In this document: one piece after another, positions 36,998 to 45,623 of the stretch | How positions within the stretch are numbered: the first letter of the stretch is position 1 | How the letters are laid out: every line of letters begins with the position of its first letter | Notes under the pieces: model-generated | Databases searched by the model: none | Told to the model about the DNA's origin: nothing | What the model saw: the letters and a program-made list of their open reading frames with translations, nothing else | Translations under genes and position numbers: made by a program | NCBI RefSeq assembly: GCF_025685605.1 | Contig: NZ_JAGTUT010000001.1 | Span: 4,650,001 to 4,714,000, forward strand | Length of the DNA stretch: 64,000 nt | DNA from: Granulicella arctica | GTDB lineage: Bacteria > Acidobacteriota > Terriglobia > Terriglobales > Acidobacteriaceae | Reading direction: 5' to 3'

Positions 36998-37074
36998 GGC
37001 GTTATGGTGTAACTGGTTAACACGTCGCCCTCTCAAGGCGAAGAGTTCGAGTTCGAGCCTCGATAACGCTACCA
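36998..37074 (+). tRNA. tRNA-Glu, anticodon CTC
   Basis: The cloverleaf folds fully: acceptor GGCGTTA with TAACGCT (first pair a G-U wobble), D stem GTGT/ACAC with GG in its loop, anticodon stem TCGCC/GGCGA around CTCTCAA giving CTC after T33, variable loop AGAGT, T stem TCGAG/CTCGA with loop TTCGAGC, discriminator A and an encoded CCA. A TATACT box at 36946-36951 about 47 bases upstream could be its -10 element. A strong terminator follows nine bases after the CCA. The reading of GAG codons as Glu follows from the anticodon. Confidence 0.96.
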
Positions 37075-37082
37075 ATTTCAAT

Positions 37083-37113
37083 GACAAAGGCGACCCTAGA
37101 GGTCGCCTTTGTC
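37083..37113 (+). terminator. Terminator of tRNA-Glu
   Basis: GACAAAGGCGACC (37083-37095) and GGTCGCCTTTGTC (37101-37113) form a perfect 13-bp stem around a five-base loop directly behind the tRNA. The stem itself supplies the TTTGT run. Confidence 0.85.
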
Positions 37114-37405
37114 GTGAACGTCGACCTGACCCTTGTTGCTATGCGGTTAGGCTGCGGTCACATCCGTTGAGAGTGGAATGAGCTTGCAATCAGATCTCAC
37201 CAACGATGCTATAAGTGTGCCGTCGAAGTGGCGTACGGATACGACAGTACCTTGAGGTCGTTCCACTTTGGCCCTGCAGCCGATCAGCGAGATGACTACA
37301 GAGAGACTTCTGGCCCGCAGTTCAGTTCTTTTTGTTTGAGATGCCTCACGTACACTGATGATCGCAGCGTGCAGACCATCTTCTGTGCGGTCAGGAATGT
37401 TCCCC

Positions 37406-38488
37406 ATGATCTCTTGCCCCAGCTTCCATTCTGTCCGCATCATTGCGGATGACCTCACCGGTGCGTGCGACACGGCTGTGGCGTTTGCCTGTGTTGGAAT
37501 GGTCACGGAGGTGGAGACCACGTGGTCTATCAGGACGGCTTCGAATGCGGCGGTGATCGCGTGGAATACCGAGAGCCGAGAAATTAGTGTGATGTCTTCC
37601 AATGCCCGCATCGACGAGGCGGCGTCGCGGCTTGAGAAAGATCCTGCGCATCATGTCTTCAAGAAGATCGATTCGATCTTCCGCGGCAACAGCTTCTCAG
37701 AGATTGCAGCATGTCTTGTGAAGTTTCCTCATGAGATCGCCGTTCTGGCACCCGCGTTTCCGGAGCTGGGACGCACGTTGCGAGATGGCGTCCTGACGGC
37801 TAACGACTTCTTCGGGAAACATCATCGAGACATAGCCGAAGGCCTCCAAAATGCGGGGGTTGCTCCACACAAAGTTTCGAGCGCAGCGTGTATCCGCGAG
37901 GCCTACGCGTCGGGCTCGCGGGTTGTGCTCTGCGACAGCGAGACGGAGCAGGACCTGCTGGCGATCGTTGGAGAGTCGCTGAACCTGGCTGGAGCGGGGA
38001 GGGTGCTGTGGATCGGCTCGGGTGGGCTTGCGCACGCTTTGGCAAGCGTGCTCAGCTCGGCGGAGGCTCCAAGCTGCCCGACCGTCACGGGAAGTACTGT
38101 GGTCTTCGTGGTGGGCAGTGACCATCCGGTGACACTGCGGCAACTCGAACATCTGAGGCTTGCCGGGGCGAATGCCGTGGTGGTTCCGATCGATCAGGAG
38201 ATCAGCCACGCCCAATTGCGCGAGACACTTGCCCCATACGCTGATCGTGGCGTCTCCTGTCTATTTGCTACGGGAGGGGATACGGCACTTGCCGTCTGCC
38301 GTGCGCTCGAGATCGATTGTTTGCGAGTGGAGTGTGAGTTTTCTCGCGGGCTGCCGCAATCGCGCATTCTCGGCGGGCCGTTCAAGGGGGCTCATTACAT
38401 TATGAAATCCGGCGGCTTTGGGGAGCATGATGTGCTTAGCCGCATCGCGCAGGCGTTTACCCATGCGAGGACAAGCGAACGCAGATGA
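37406..38488 (+). CDS. Four-carbon acid sugar kinase (DUF1537, DtnK/OtnK type)
   Basis: The 360-residue protein opens with VRIIADDLTGACDTAVAF, the substrate-binding N-terminal signature of DUF1537 kinases, and closes with FATGGDTALAVCRAL and GGPFKGAHYIMKSGGFGEHDVL, the ATP-binding C-terminal signature. Family members phosphorylate D-threonate, D-erythronate, L-threonate or 3-oxo-acid sugars. It is a little shorter than usual. ATG at 37406 has AGGA eight bases upstream. A PdxA2-type dehydrogenase and a KdgT-type permease lie convergently 1 kb downstream; in known pathways DtnK with PdxA2 turns D-threonate to dihydroxyacetone phosphate, so the same set is likely here. Confidence 0.88.
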   Translation: MISCPSFHSVRIIADDLTGACDTAVAFACVGMVTEVETTWSIRTASNAAVIAWNTESREISVMSSNARIDEAASRLEKDPAHHVFKKIDSIFRGNSFSEIAACLVKFPHEIAVLAPAFPELGRTLRDGVLTANDFFGKHHRDIAEGLQNAGVAPHKVSSAACIREAYASGSRVVLCDSETEQDLLAIVGESLNLAGAGRVLWIGSGGLAHALASVLSSAEAPSCPTVTGSTVVFVVGSDHPVTLRQLEHLRLAGANAVVVPIDQEISHAQLRETLAPYADRGVSCLFATGGDTALAVCRALEIDCLRVECEFSRGLPQSRILGGPFKGAHYIMKSGGFGEHDVLSRIAQAFTHARTSERR

Positions 38489-38495
38489 CAGCGAT

Positions 38496-38527
38496 CACGA
38501 AGAGGACCTTCTTGATCTCTCTTCGTG
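38496..38527 (+). terminator. Hairpin behind the sugar acid kinase
   Basis: CACGAAGAG (38496-38504) pairs with CTCTTCGTG (38519-38527) eight bases beyond the kinase stop. Nine paired bases, a 14-base loop, no strong T tract. Confidence 0.45.
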
Positions 38528-38565
38528 GTCTTCTGGACGCCCAAATCTGAGGGCACGACGACAAA

Positions 38566-39081
38566 TTATTTGAATTCGGTTCCGAGTTCCACGACGTAGT
38601 ACTTCGCGTGGGTGCCGACTGGATTGGTGATGCCATGCAGATCCCATGGGCCGTTGAACATGACTGATCCAGGGCCGCCTCGTGAGGTGACACCGTTGAG
38701 ATTGAAGTCGAATGCGTGGAAACGTTTGTCGAGAACGGAGGCTCTGATGAAAAGAAGGCCACCTGCGGTGACCACAGGCCCACCGTAGTTTTCAGAGCCG
38801 GTCTCAGGGACGCCTACAGCAGTGAGTTCAGGATAGGAGCCGAAGGGAATCTGCCATAGATACCCGTCGGTATTGAGGTCGATGGCGTTTAGCGTACCCA
38901 AGGGAAGTGAGTTTGCAGGGAAGCCCTCAGGGGTCGAGAAATTTGTGATAGCCGGTGGTGTCGTAGGCGTGGATTTCCCTTGGAGGACAGCGCCGCTACG
39001 TTGGCGGCGTTCGATGCAGCTTTCTCCGTTAACAAGATATTCGGCGAGGCTTCTGGCATCACCCCACATCACGGCGGACAT
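38566..39081 (-). pseudogene. Relic of a PQQ-dependent (quinoprotein) dehydrogenase
   Basis: The reading frame holds GTLNAIDLNTDGYLWQIPFG and PELTAVGVPETGSENYGGPVVTAGGLLFI, which are the near-C-terminal beta-propeller blades of membrane or periplasmic PQQ glucose-dehydrogenase-like enzymes (each blade with AxDxxTGxxxW and ENYGGPVVTAGG). After RFHAFD the usual continuation (TGKLLWE, NATPATY, GKQFVVIAAGGG) is lost and the frame ends in unrelated residues; the start lacks the 400 or more residues expected. It is a fragment truncated on both sides and not a functional enzyme. Confidence 0.8.
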
Positions 39082-39487
39082 GCAGGACGAGGGCGTTGGT
39101 CATGCTGGATTCTTTGGAGTTGATGTAGACGATGTGGTGGCAGGCTCGTGCCTATGACCTGTTCAAGGTTTCGCGTTGCATAAGGTGACTGATGGGTTAT
39201 TGAGGGTGGGATGATTGAAACAGTGAGAGCACTCGGTTCGAATCCGCAGATTCACCGAATGGGTGCATGCTTCTCGATTCCCAGTCCAAGTTCACATACC
39301 CATGTCCGTTAAAGCGAGCGGGAGAGTATTGCCGTAGGTGCCAGGAGCGCTGAAGCCGAAGCGGCGGGCTCGAGCCATGTGAGCGATCGCCAAGCGCCCG
39401 TGAAGCGCAGTGTAACAGCCCATTGAAAGAACGTTCGTCAGCTCTAGGTGAAGGCTTTCTGCTCCTCAGTCCGGTTACGCGTTGGCG
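39082..39487. other. Region without a recognisable gene
   Basis: Between the PQQ-dehydrogenase relic and pdxA2 I see no intact gene. A stretch near 39235-39250 (cggttcgaatccg) resembles a tRNA T-arm but no other tRNA part can be found. On the minus strand at 39305-39380 a short frame (MARARRFGFSAPGTYG) is open but unsupported. The whole region reads like decayed DNA. Confidence 0.5.
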
Positions 39488-40492
39488 TCAAGGGGTTACG
39501 GTTGCGAGTTGAATCGCCTGGAGCATGGCCTGGAGCATGCTGCGTTCGTCGGCCTTGCCTGTTCCGGCGATGTCGAAGGCGGTCCCATGATCGACTGATG
39601 TTCTTACGACAGGTAGGCCGATGGTGATGTTGACGCCTGACTCGAGCCCCAGCACCTTGACCGGTCCGTGGCCCTGGTCGTGGTACATCGCTACGACGAG
39701 ATCGAAGTCGCCACGCTGCGCGCGAAAAAAGAGTGTGTCCGCAGGCAGTGGGCCTTCGATGTCGATGCCCTGGGCACGGCATCGACGGATTGCCGGCTCA
39801 ATCTTCTCGGCCTCTTCACCCCGTCCGAACAGGCCGTTCTCCCCAGCGTGTGGATTGATGGCACACACTCCAACGCGTGGGTTTGCAATCCCTGCACGTC
39901 GCAGCGCATCGACTCCGCGCAGGATGGTGCGTTCGACGAGTTCTGGCCCAATCTTCGCGATGGCGTCAATGAGCCCGATGTGAGTCGTGACGTGGATCAC
40001 GTTCATCTTCGGTGTGCTCAGCATCATCGAAACTTCGGGCGTACCGGTGAGGGCCGCGAGCATTTCGGTATGCCCCGGATACTTGTGTCCCCCGGCGTGC
40101 AGTGCTTCCTTATTGAGCGGCGCGGTGCATATCGCCTGCACCTTGCCGGCAAGCGCGAGTTTCGCTGCAATCTCCATATACCGAAAAGCTGCATCGCCGG
40201 CGATGGGCGAGAGCACGCCCCATGGAAGATCCTCAGGGATCAACTCAAGATCAATACAGTCAACGATGCCATACGCATAGAGGGCTCGATCGAACTGTTC
40301 CGCATTGAGGCCACGGACCTTAAAAGGTGCGCCCACGACCACGGCAGCTTTGCGGAGGCGTGCGGCATCGCCGATCACCAGTGGGTAGCACTTCTCGTAG
40401 AGATCAGCATGCATCAACGTCTTGATGATGATCTCGGGGCCAACGCCGGCGGCGTCACCCATCGTCATCGCGATAATCGGTCGGGGTGTCAT
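39488..40492 (-). CDS. PdxA2-type dehydrogenase (4-phospho-D-threonate/D-erythronate 3-dehydrogenase)
   Basis: The 334-residue protein matches the PdxA family: PIIAMTMGDAAGVGPEI (about 4-20), ICTAPLNKEALHAGGHKYPGHTEMLA (about 130-155), INPHAGENGLFGRGEE (about 205-220) and YHDQGHGPVKVLG with SVDHGTAFDIAGTGKAD near the end, including the metal-binding histidines. Genuine PdxA makes pyridoxal phosphate; PdxA2 paralogues act on phosphorylated four-carbon sugar acids. The adjoining DUF1537 kinase and KdgT permease favour PdxA2. The start at 40492 overlaps the permease stop (ATGA); an upstream start at 40510 is less likely. Confidence 0.9.
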   Translation of the reverse strand: MTPRPIIAMTMGDAAGVGPEIIIKTLMHADLYEKCYPLVIGDAARLRKAAVVVGAPFKVRGLNAEQFDRALYAYGIVDCIDLELIPEDLPWGVLSPIAGDAAFRYMEIAAKLALAGKVQAICTAPLNKEALHAGGHKYPGHTEMLAALTGTPEVSMMLSTPKMNVIHVTTHIGLIDAIAKIGPELVERTILRGVDALRRAGIANPRVGVCAINPHAGENGLFGRGEEAEKIEPAIRRCRAQGIDIEGPLPADTLFFRAQRGDFDLVVAMYHDQGHGPVKVLGLESGVNITIGLPVVRTSVDHGTAFDIAGTGKADERSMLQAMLQAIQLATVTP

Positions 40493-41511
40493 CGGGCTCC
40501 TTTGTTCCATGGTAACGAGTCGTCTGGATGTGGAGGGTCAACTGGAGGGATGTTCTCCTGGCTGCGCCTGATCCGCGCCCTCCACCAAGCCGTCAACGGA
40601 GGAACGACAAGGCTGCTTACGATGACACAGGCCGCTACCAGCACGGTCGCCGACGCAGCCGCCTGGAAGTAGTTATGGTTGGCTGTTGCCACCAGCATGG
40701 GAACAGCGGCCGCGTTCCCCGCTGTGGTGGAGGCTGCTATTCCAGCAGTTCCATTGCCTCCAATGATCCGATCAACGGCGATGAGGCAGACGCCGCAAAT
40801 GAGTACCAGGATGAGACCGAGCGCGAGGCCGAGCAGACCGGCTGCCCACACACGATGGAGGTCAAGCGTGGCTCCAAGAGCAAAGGCAAAGAAGGGGATC
40901 ATGACTCCTGCGCCCTTGGATAGGAAGTCGCGCATCTCAGGATCGAGGTTGCCGAGTAACATGCCAGCGGCAAGGGGCAGGATAGCGCCCAAAAGCGTCT
41001 GCCACGGGAACGCCGAAAGACCCACGACTCCGAGTGAGACCATCGTGAGAAATGGGCCGGATTCGAGAGCCATGACGGAGTAAGCCGCTGTGTCCTCGGG
41101 CCTTCCATATTGCTCCATCAGGGCCATGTAGAGGCCGCCGTTGGTATCGTTGATTGCTGCAACGACGGCCAGGGTTGAGAGCCCGGCAAGCCAGCCGGTG
41201 TGAATGGGCTCGACTCCTAAGAAGTGCCCGAGCAGAGCGGCTGCGGCGAGGCCGAGTGCGATCTTGGTCACCATCAGCATGCCCCCCTTACGGATGACTT
41301 CCGGAAGCGAGCGGAGAGTAATCCTCGCACCCATGCAGACGTAGAAAACTGCGAGAATCGGCAGCGCTCCTGTAAAGAGCGCATTGGTAAAGGAAGCGAA
41401 GTAGACTCCGGTGTGCGGCGCGAGGGTCGTAATCATCGCCCCGCAAAGAAGCGGAACAATCATCATCCCACCCGGGACATTGTCGATGGCATGTTTGATT
41501 CTGATTTGCAT
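40489..41511 (-). CDS. KdgT-type 2-keto-3-deoxygluconate permease family transporter
   Basis: A 340-residue integral membrane protein with about ten helices and the family signatures IKHAIDNVPGGMMIVPLL (3-20), STLAVVAAINDTNGGLYMALM (about 113-133) and ASTTAGNAAAVPMLVA (about 262-277). KdgT imports 2-keto-3-deoxygluconate by proton symport in Erwinia and E. coli. Paralogues occur together with DUF1537 kinase and PdxA2, so here the cargo may be D-threonate, D-erythronate or a related acid. It is the first gene of a two-gene operon with the PdxA2 gene. Confidence 0.9.
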   Translation of the reverse strand: MQIRIKHAIDNVPGGMMIVPLLCGAMITTLAPHTGVYFASFTNALFTGALPILAVFYVCMGARITLRSLPEVIRKGGMLMVTKIALGLAAAALLGHFLGVEPIHTGWLAGLSTLAVVAAINDTNGGLYMALMEQYGRPEDTAAYSVMALESGPFLTMVSLGVVGLSAFPWQTLLGAILPLAAGMLLGNLDPEMRDFLSKGAGVMIPFFAFALGATLDLHRVWAAGLLGLALGLILVLICGVCLIAVDRIIGGNGTAGIAASTTAGNAAAVPMLVATANHNYFQAAASATVLVAACVIVSSLVVPPLTAWWRARIRRSQENIPPVDPPHPDDSLPWNKGAR

Positions 41512-41615
41512 AGAAGCTAAATCACCTGTCGCGCGGTTGCGCGTATCCGTGCATCTTCGAAGCGGCCACGCGCACCCGGCACGTGGCGGGAAGAAGGTAG
41601 CCCGCCGTTTATAAA

Positions 41616-41936
41616 TCAGGCCTGCTCGACGAGGAAGTATTGCCTGCCTGTAAGGTCCGCCCCAAGCCCAGGAAAGATCGAGGACTGGTGCGCGTTGTGC
41701 TGCAGTTCAAAGTAGTACTGAGGAGCAAACTTCGTGCTGGCGTATGCGGCGGGGATAACAGCGTGGTAGACGCCTCCTCTCTGAGCCGTCGTCTCGGCAG
41801 TCTCATAGTACTCAGCCTGATTGACGTGGCGATACTTGAGGCGCATCTCCCCAACCGGAGAGGTGACATGCACTTCGATGGTCTGTGGTGTACCAGATGT
41901 AAAGCTTGCAGCGGGCTTGTGACAAGATTGGCACAT
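41616..41936 (-). pseudogene. C-terminal fragment of an unidentified protein, probably a sugar-related enzyme
   Basis: The 106 codons encode TIEVHVTSPVGEMRLKYRHVNQAEYYET, YHAVIPAAYAS and APQYYFELQHN to YFLVEQA. This beta-rich ending, with YRHVNQAE followed by QYYFEL and a final aromatic, is familiar to me as the C-terminal domain of large secreted hypothetical or glycosidase-like proteins, but I cannot name the family. The front of the gene is absent; the minus-strand sequence upstream of 41936 has no matching frame. Treated as a relic. Confidence 0.55.
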
Positions 41937-42069
41937 TAAACTTCAACGCGCCCGAACAGCAAGTATGGATTCTAGGCATGGTGGAAAGCTAGACATGCAA
42001 CTACGATCTCGACGGGATCGTGTGGGGTTCGGAGCGGCAAGGGCCGCTTTGTAACATGCTTGGCGCTAG

Positions 42070-42978
42070 TCATTCGCACCCGTCGCTTTCGAGCATCTGC
42101 GACTTTCGGAAGACACGATTGCGAAGGCTAAGGCACAGGGCATCAATCCCGACCGTGCGGAGCAGGGCTTTCTGGAACTTGAGAAGTTTGTCACTTCTAC
42201 CCGTAAGGGCATGAAGCCCACGGATGGCTGCTACGTCACGCTATGGCGTCTCATGCTGCGTTATCCCGAGTTGCTTGCGTGGGAGTCGCTCCGGACACAA
42301 AGCTTGCGCGAGACGCAGAAGTCGATATACGACAAAGTCAAGTCCCTCAAACCGGAGATGGGTGTGGGCTGGCACGTGTGGAACAACAACTCGTTCAGTC
42401 CGATCTATCGTGCGGAGCAGGACCGTGCCGAGATGGCTCCGTACACTGACTTCCTTAAAGTTGTTATGTATCAAAACTGCGCTGGCGAACGCATGGTCGA
42501 CTACGTGAACTCGGTTGGTGAAACCTATTTTGGTGACGTGCCGAAACAGGAGCTCCTTGAGTTCCATTACCGCGTGCTGGACTATGGACCCGAAGCGGAT
42601 ATGAAGCATCTTGCCGCCACGGGCTTCTCCGCGGACTATGTGCTGCGCGAAACTAAGCGTGCCGAAGAAGGGTTGGCCGGAGCCAAGACGAAGCTATGGC
42701 CAGGCATTGATATCGACATCCCAACGGGAAACAACAGCGTGAAGAGCACTCCCGAGATGATGAGGGCCGCGGTAGAGGCAGCGTTCAAAGGAGGCGCGGA
42801 CGGGGTCATTCTCTCGCGTAAATACCCCGAGATGAAGCTCGCAAATGTGCGCATAGCAGGCGAAGCACTCCGCGATCGTTTGGTTTTGGCATGCGCAGCG
42901 TTATCTGTTGAAGTTGTTAATCTAGAGTTCGCCTTGCTTCATTTGGGCCACAGCGTAATCGCAAGCACGTGCAGTTAA
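42070..42978 (+). pseudogene. Truncated, probably TIM-barrel glycosidase-like gene fragment
   Basis: A frame open from 42070 encodes about 270 residues: LEKFVTSTRKGMKPTDGCYV, VGWHVWNNNSFSPIYRAEQDR and GIDIDIPTGNNSVKSTPEMM then KGGADGVILSRKYPEMKLAN. The alternation of strand, helix and active-site-like motifs fits a TIM-barrel hydrolase or sugar enzyme. There is no start with ribosome-binding site, no signal peptide, and the conserved part stops near 42880 where an unrelated tail begins and runs into the convergent GMC gene. The 5' part is missing. Family unnamed. Confidence 0.6.
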
Positions 42979-44600
42979 AGCCATATAAGTAAGAGATGGA
43001 TTCACGCAGGACGAAGAGGCCATGCAGGAACCATCCGTGACGAACAGATTTTTGATGTCATGAGCCTGGTTGTGCTCGTTGAGAACGGATGTTTTTGGGT
43101 CGCGTCCCATGCGGGCACTGCCCATCTCATGGATGGATTCTCCGGGTAACGACTGCGATGTAGAGGCGATGATGTCCTTAGCGCCAGCAGCTTCGAGCAT
43201 CTCCGCGGCGGTGATGGCCATGTCGTTGTAGATGGCAAGCTCGTTGGGTTGCCACTTGCAACTTATTTTCATCGCAGGGATGCCCCAGGCATCCACTTTG
43301 TTCTTGTCAATTACGAGGTGATTGTTGTGATTAGGCAGGCACTCACCGAAGCCGGTAAAGCTGAAGCGCCATGGGCCGGGCTTCTTCAGCATGTTTTTGA
43401 AGTCCACGCCGAAGCCGGGCATGTCGCTGCCGCGCTCCCATCCTTCGCGGCGTCCGCCGCCCTGAAAGCCATAGCCGCGCAGGAAGGCGGGATGCTTCTC
43501 CTTCACGTTCCTGAACCGGGGAATATAGATGCCGTTGGGCCGGTTTCCATCTGCACGTGATCTTCGTGGCCGGGGATGGTTCCGGAGGCCCCGCCTTTGA
43601 AGATGTGATCCATGAGATTGTGGCCGAGTTCGCCACTGGAGTTAGCGAGACCGGCAGGAAACTCCGGGGTGGCGGAGTTGAGCAGGATGCGGGCAGACTC
43701 GAGCGTGGAGGCGCAGAGAAAGACGATGCGGGCGTGGAACTCTATGGTCTCGCGGGTCTGGGCGTCGACAACGCGGACACCGGTGATCCTGCGGGTTTGA
43801 GGATCAAAGATAAGGCTGTGAACGACGCTAAATGGACGCAAGGTCATCTTACCGGTTGCCTGCGCAGCGGGAAGGGTCGAATTGATGCTGCTGAAGTATG
43901 AGCGGGTGATGCAGCCTCGCTGGCATGGGCCGCAGTAGTGGCAGGGGGCGCGACCGAGATGGAAGTCAGTAAGGATGGCTACGCGGCCGATGGTCATCAT
44001 GCGGTCATCTGAAAATTTGCCGGCGATCGACTTTTTTACTGCGATCTCAGCGCAGTTCATCTCCATGGGCGGCAGGAACTTGCTGTCGGGCAAGTGGGCC
44101 AAGCCCTCTGCCTGACCGCTGACTCCGATGAAATTTTCGACGTAGGTGTACCAAGGCTCGATGTCTTTGTAGCGGATGGGCCAGTCGACGCCGATGCCCT
44201 CCTTAGCGTTGGCCTCAAAGTCGAGATCGCTGAGTCTGTAGGTCTGGCGGCCCCACATGACGGAACGTCCACCGACATGACGACCGCGGAGGAAGAGATA
44301 GGGACTATCGGGGTCGGTAGTGTATGGGTTCTCCCGGTCATCGACAAAGAACTTGGCGTTCCACTCATCGCCGATCTTGGATTGCACAGGCCGGCTGGTC
44401 AGTTCCGCCTTGCGGTCGCGCAGGCCACGGAACTTCACTTCCCATGGTGGAACGTGTTCGACGTAGTCGACCTCGGGAACGATAGAGCGTCCGGCTTCGA
44501 GCACCAGCGTCTGCATACCCTTTTCGGTGAGTTCCTTTGCAGCCCAACCACCGGACATGCCCGAGCCGATCACAATTGCGTCATAGGTATTTGCTGGCAT
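42922..44600 (-). pseudogene. GMC-family FAD-dependent sugar oxidoreductase broken by one frameshift
   Basis: The front half (44600-43503) holds the FAD motif AIVIGSGMSGGWAAKELTEKG and HVGGRSVMWGR; the back half (43506-42922) holds GYGFQGGGRREGWERG, the catalytic region HEMGSARMGRDPKTSVLN and the FAD C-terminal contact TDGSCMASSSCVNPSLTYMALTARA. Between them the expected PNGIYIPRFRN lies in the back-half frame but upstream of its first start codon, so one base is missing near 43545: CAG ATG GAA ACC should read CAG ATG GGA AAC. The apparent GTGA overlap is accidental. GMC proteins with a gluconate-dehydrogenase subunit 3 partner oxidise sugars or sugar acids at the periplasmic face; the partner gene follows upstream. 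Confidence 0.88.
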
Positions 44601-44602
44601 AG

Positions 44603-45193
44603 TTATGCAACCCCCGTAATGGCGACGCAGCCCCCGCCGCTGGCGGGGATGATGGATTTGTGGAGCTCATTCTCAAAGCCAACCTCTGAGGTGTAGTAGC
44701 CAAGGAGCGTTAGTTTTTTCATCATCCCGAAAAAGTTCAAAGGAGCGACGGCTAGCTGTTGGCCTGCGGCTTCCGCTGCGGCCTGCTGCTTGCGAGCCAC
44801 GGAGGCCTCATCGTCGAGAGACTGCATGATCCTGGTCTGTTGGACGGTGCTTGCGTCCACGAACTGCTTGCCGAAGAGCTTCTGGCTGCGACTGTCGACA
44901 TCGGCCAGTCCGGCAAGGAAGCGAGCTGTTGAGGCGTCGTCATACCAATCGAAGAGGATGAGGTCAATGAATTCATTGACCTTGGTAGCCTTCGCGCCCG
45001 GGGTATCGGTCTGCGGAATGATGAGTTCGGCGATCATGGTGACGGTCGCGTCCTGATGGCGGTTCAGGGCTTTCAGGCCGGGGGTGTCCGCGAGTTCCGC
45101 GTGCATGTTGTGGAAGAGGGAGAAGGCATCCGGCGTTAGTGCGGGTATGATCGCTGCCGATGCGAGCAGCCTAAGTACTTCCCTACGATCCAT
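44603..45193 (-). CDS. Gluconate 2-dehydrogenase subunit 3 family protein
   Basis: From the ATG at 45193, which has AGGAGGAG upstream, the 196-residue protein starts MDRREVLRLLASAAIIPAL, a Tat-like signal. It has the helical subunit 3 pattern: TMIAELIIPQTDTPGAKATKVNEFIDLILFDWYD and the end TLLGYYTSEVGFENELHK. Subunit 3 helps export and assemble the large GMC flavoprotein of membrane-bound sugar dehydrogenases. It is two bases upstream of the frameshifted GMC gene, so as sequenced the pair is non-functional. A longer frame to 45301 lacks similarity. Confidence 0.88.
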   Translation of the reverse strand: MDRREVLRLLASAAIIPALTPDAFSLFHNMHAELADTPGLKALNRHQDATVTMIAELIIPQTDTPGAKATKVNEFIDLILFDWYDDASTARFLAGLADVDSRSQKLFGKQFVDASTVQQTRIMQSLDDEASVARKQQAAAEAAGQQLAVAPLNFFGMMKKLTLLGYYTSEVGFENELHKSIIPASGGGCVAITGVA

Positions 45194-45385
45194 CTGAGCT
45201 CCTCCTAAGGCATCAAGAACTACCTGCCTTATCGCGTCTCTTATGATAACCCTGCGTATGCACCTCCGGCATCCTTGTGGAACCCCGCTTTGACAGGTCA
45301 AAAAGGTAGGGCCATTTTTGGAGAAGAATGCTGCACCGAGGGCGGTTTACCTGATGGTGCCTGCGCAGCGTCTGCGTCAACTCTC

Positions 45386-45410
45386 CGGAGAGGCTCACAG
45401 AACCTCTCCG
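45386..45410. terminator. Hairpin in the metH upstream region
   Basis: CGGAGAGG (45386-45393) pairs with CCTCTCCG (45403-45410) around a nine-base loop. It could terminate a transcript from either side; no T run is present. Confidence 0.4.
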
Positions 45411-45510
45411 TCTATGGCCTGAGCCATGGGCAGCTTATGTAAAGCAGAGTTGTTTCGAACTGCATCGTGCTGACGTCAGGGGCTTGTGCGCTCGGGGAGA
45501 GTCGCTGGGT

Positions 45511-45523
45511 CGTTATAATAACG
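45511..45523 (+). promoter_or_regulatory. Palindrome overlapping a putative metH -10 box
   Basis: CGTTATAATAACG is a perfect 6-1-6 palindrome that contains TATAAT (45514-45519), 105 bases before the metH ATG. No convincing -35 box is seen at the right distance, so it could be an operator, a promoter or chance. Confidence 0.4.
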
Positions 45524-45585
45524 AAGGCGGCTTTTGTGCTAAGCGTGACAGAGCCCTGCCAAGCACGCAGATGTTGAGGGCCTTC
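45523..45585 (+). promoter_or_regulatory. Potentially structured leader of the methionine synthase operon
   Basis: Three complementary pairs nest or cross: GAAGGC (45523-45528) with GCCTTC (45580-45585), GTGCT (45536-45540) with AGCAC (45562-45566), and GGCT (45529-45532) with AGCC (45552-45555), the last crossing the second as in a pseudoknot. It does not match a SAM, SAH or cobalamin riboswitch that I know. Confidence 0.3.
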
Positions 45586-45623
45586 CATTGCCAACACTGC
45601 AACGCAGAGGATTACAGGGAGAC

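Noticed and set aside
37147..37611. Minus-strand 154-codon frame upstream of and overlapping the sugar acid kinase
   Set aside because: The overlapping part is antisense to conserved kinase codons. The remaining piece (GTVVSVRHFDGTLIASLVRS) looks slightly protein-like, but there is no start, ribosome-binding site or family match.
39232..39250. T-arm-like sequence suggestive of a tRNA
   Set aside because: Only three pairs in the T stem and no acceptor, D or anticodon arm can be placed around it.
45411..45623. SAM or cobalamin riboswitch in front of metH
   Set aside because: I looked for the conserved cores of SAM-I, SAM-II, SAH and cobalamin (B12 box) aptamers and found none. Only an unassigned set of complementary pairs remains.
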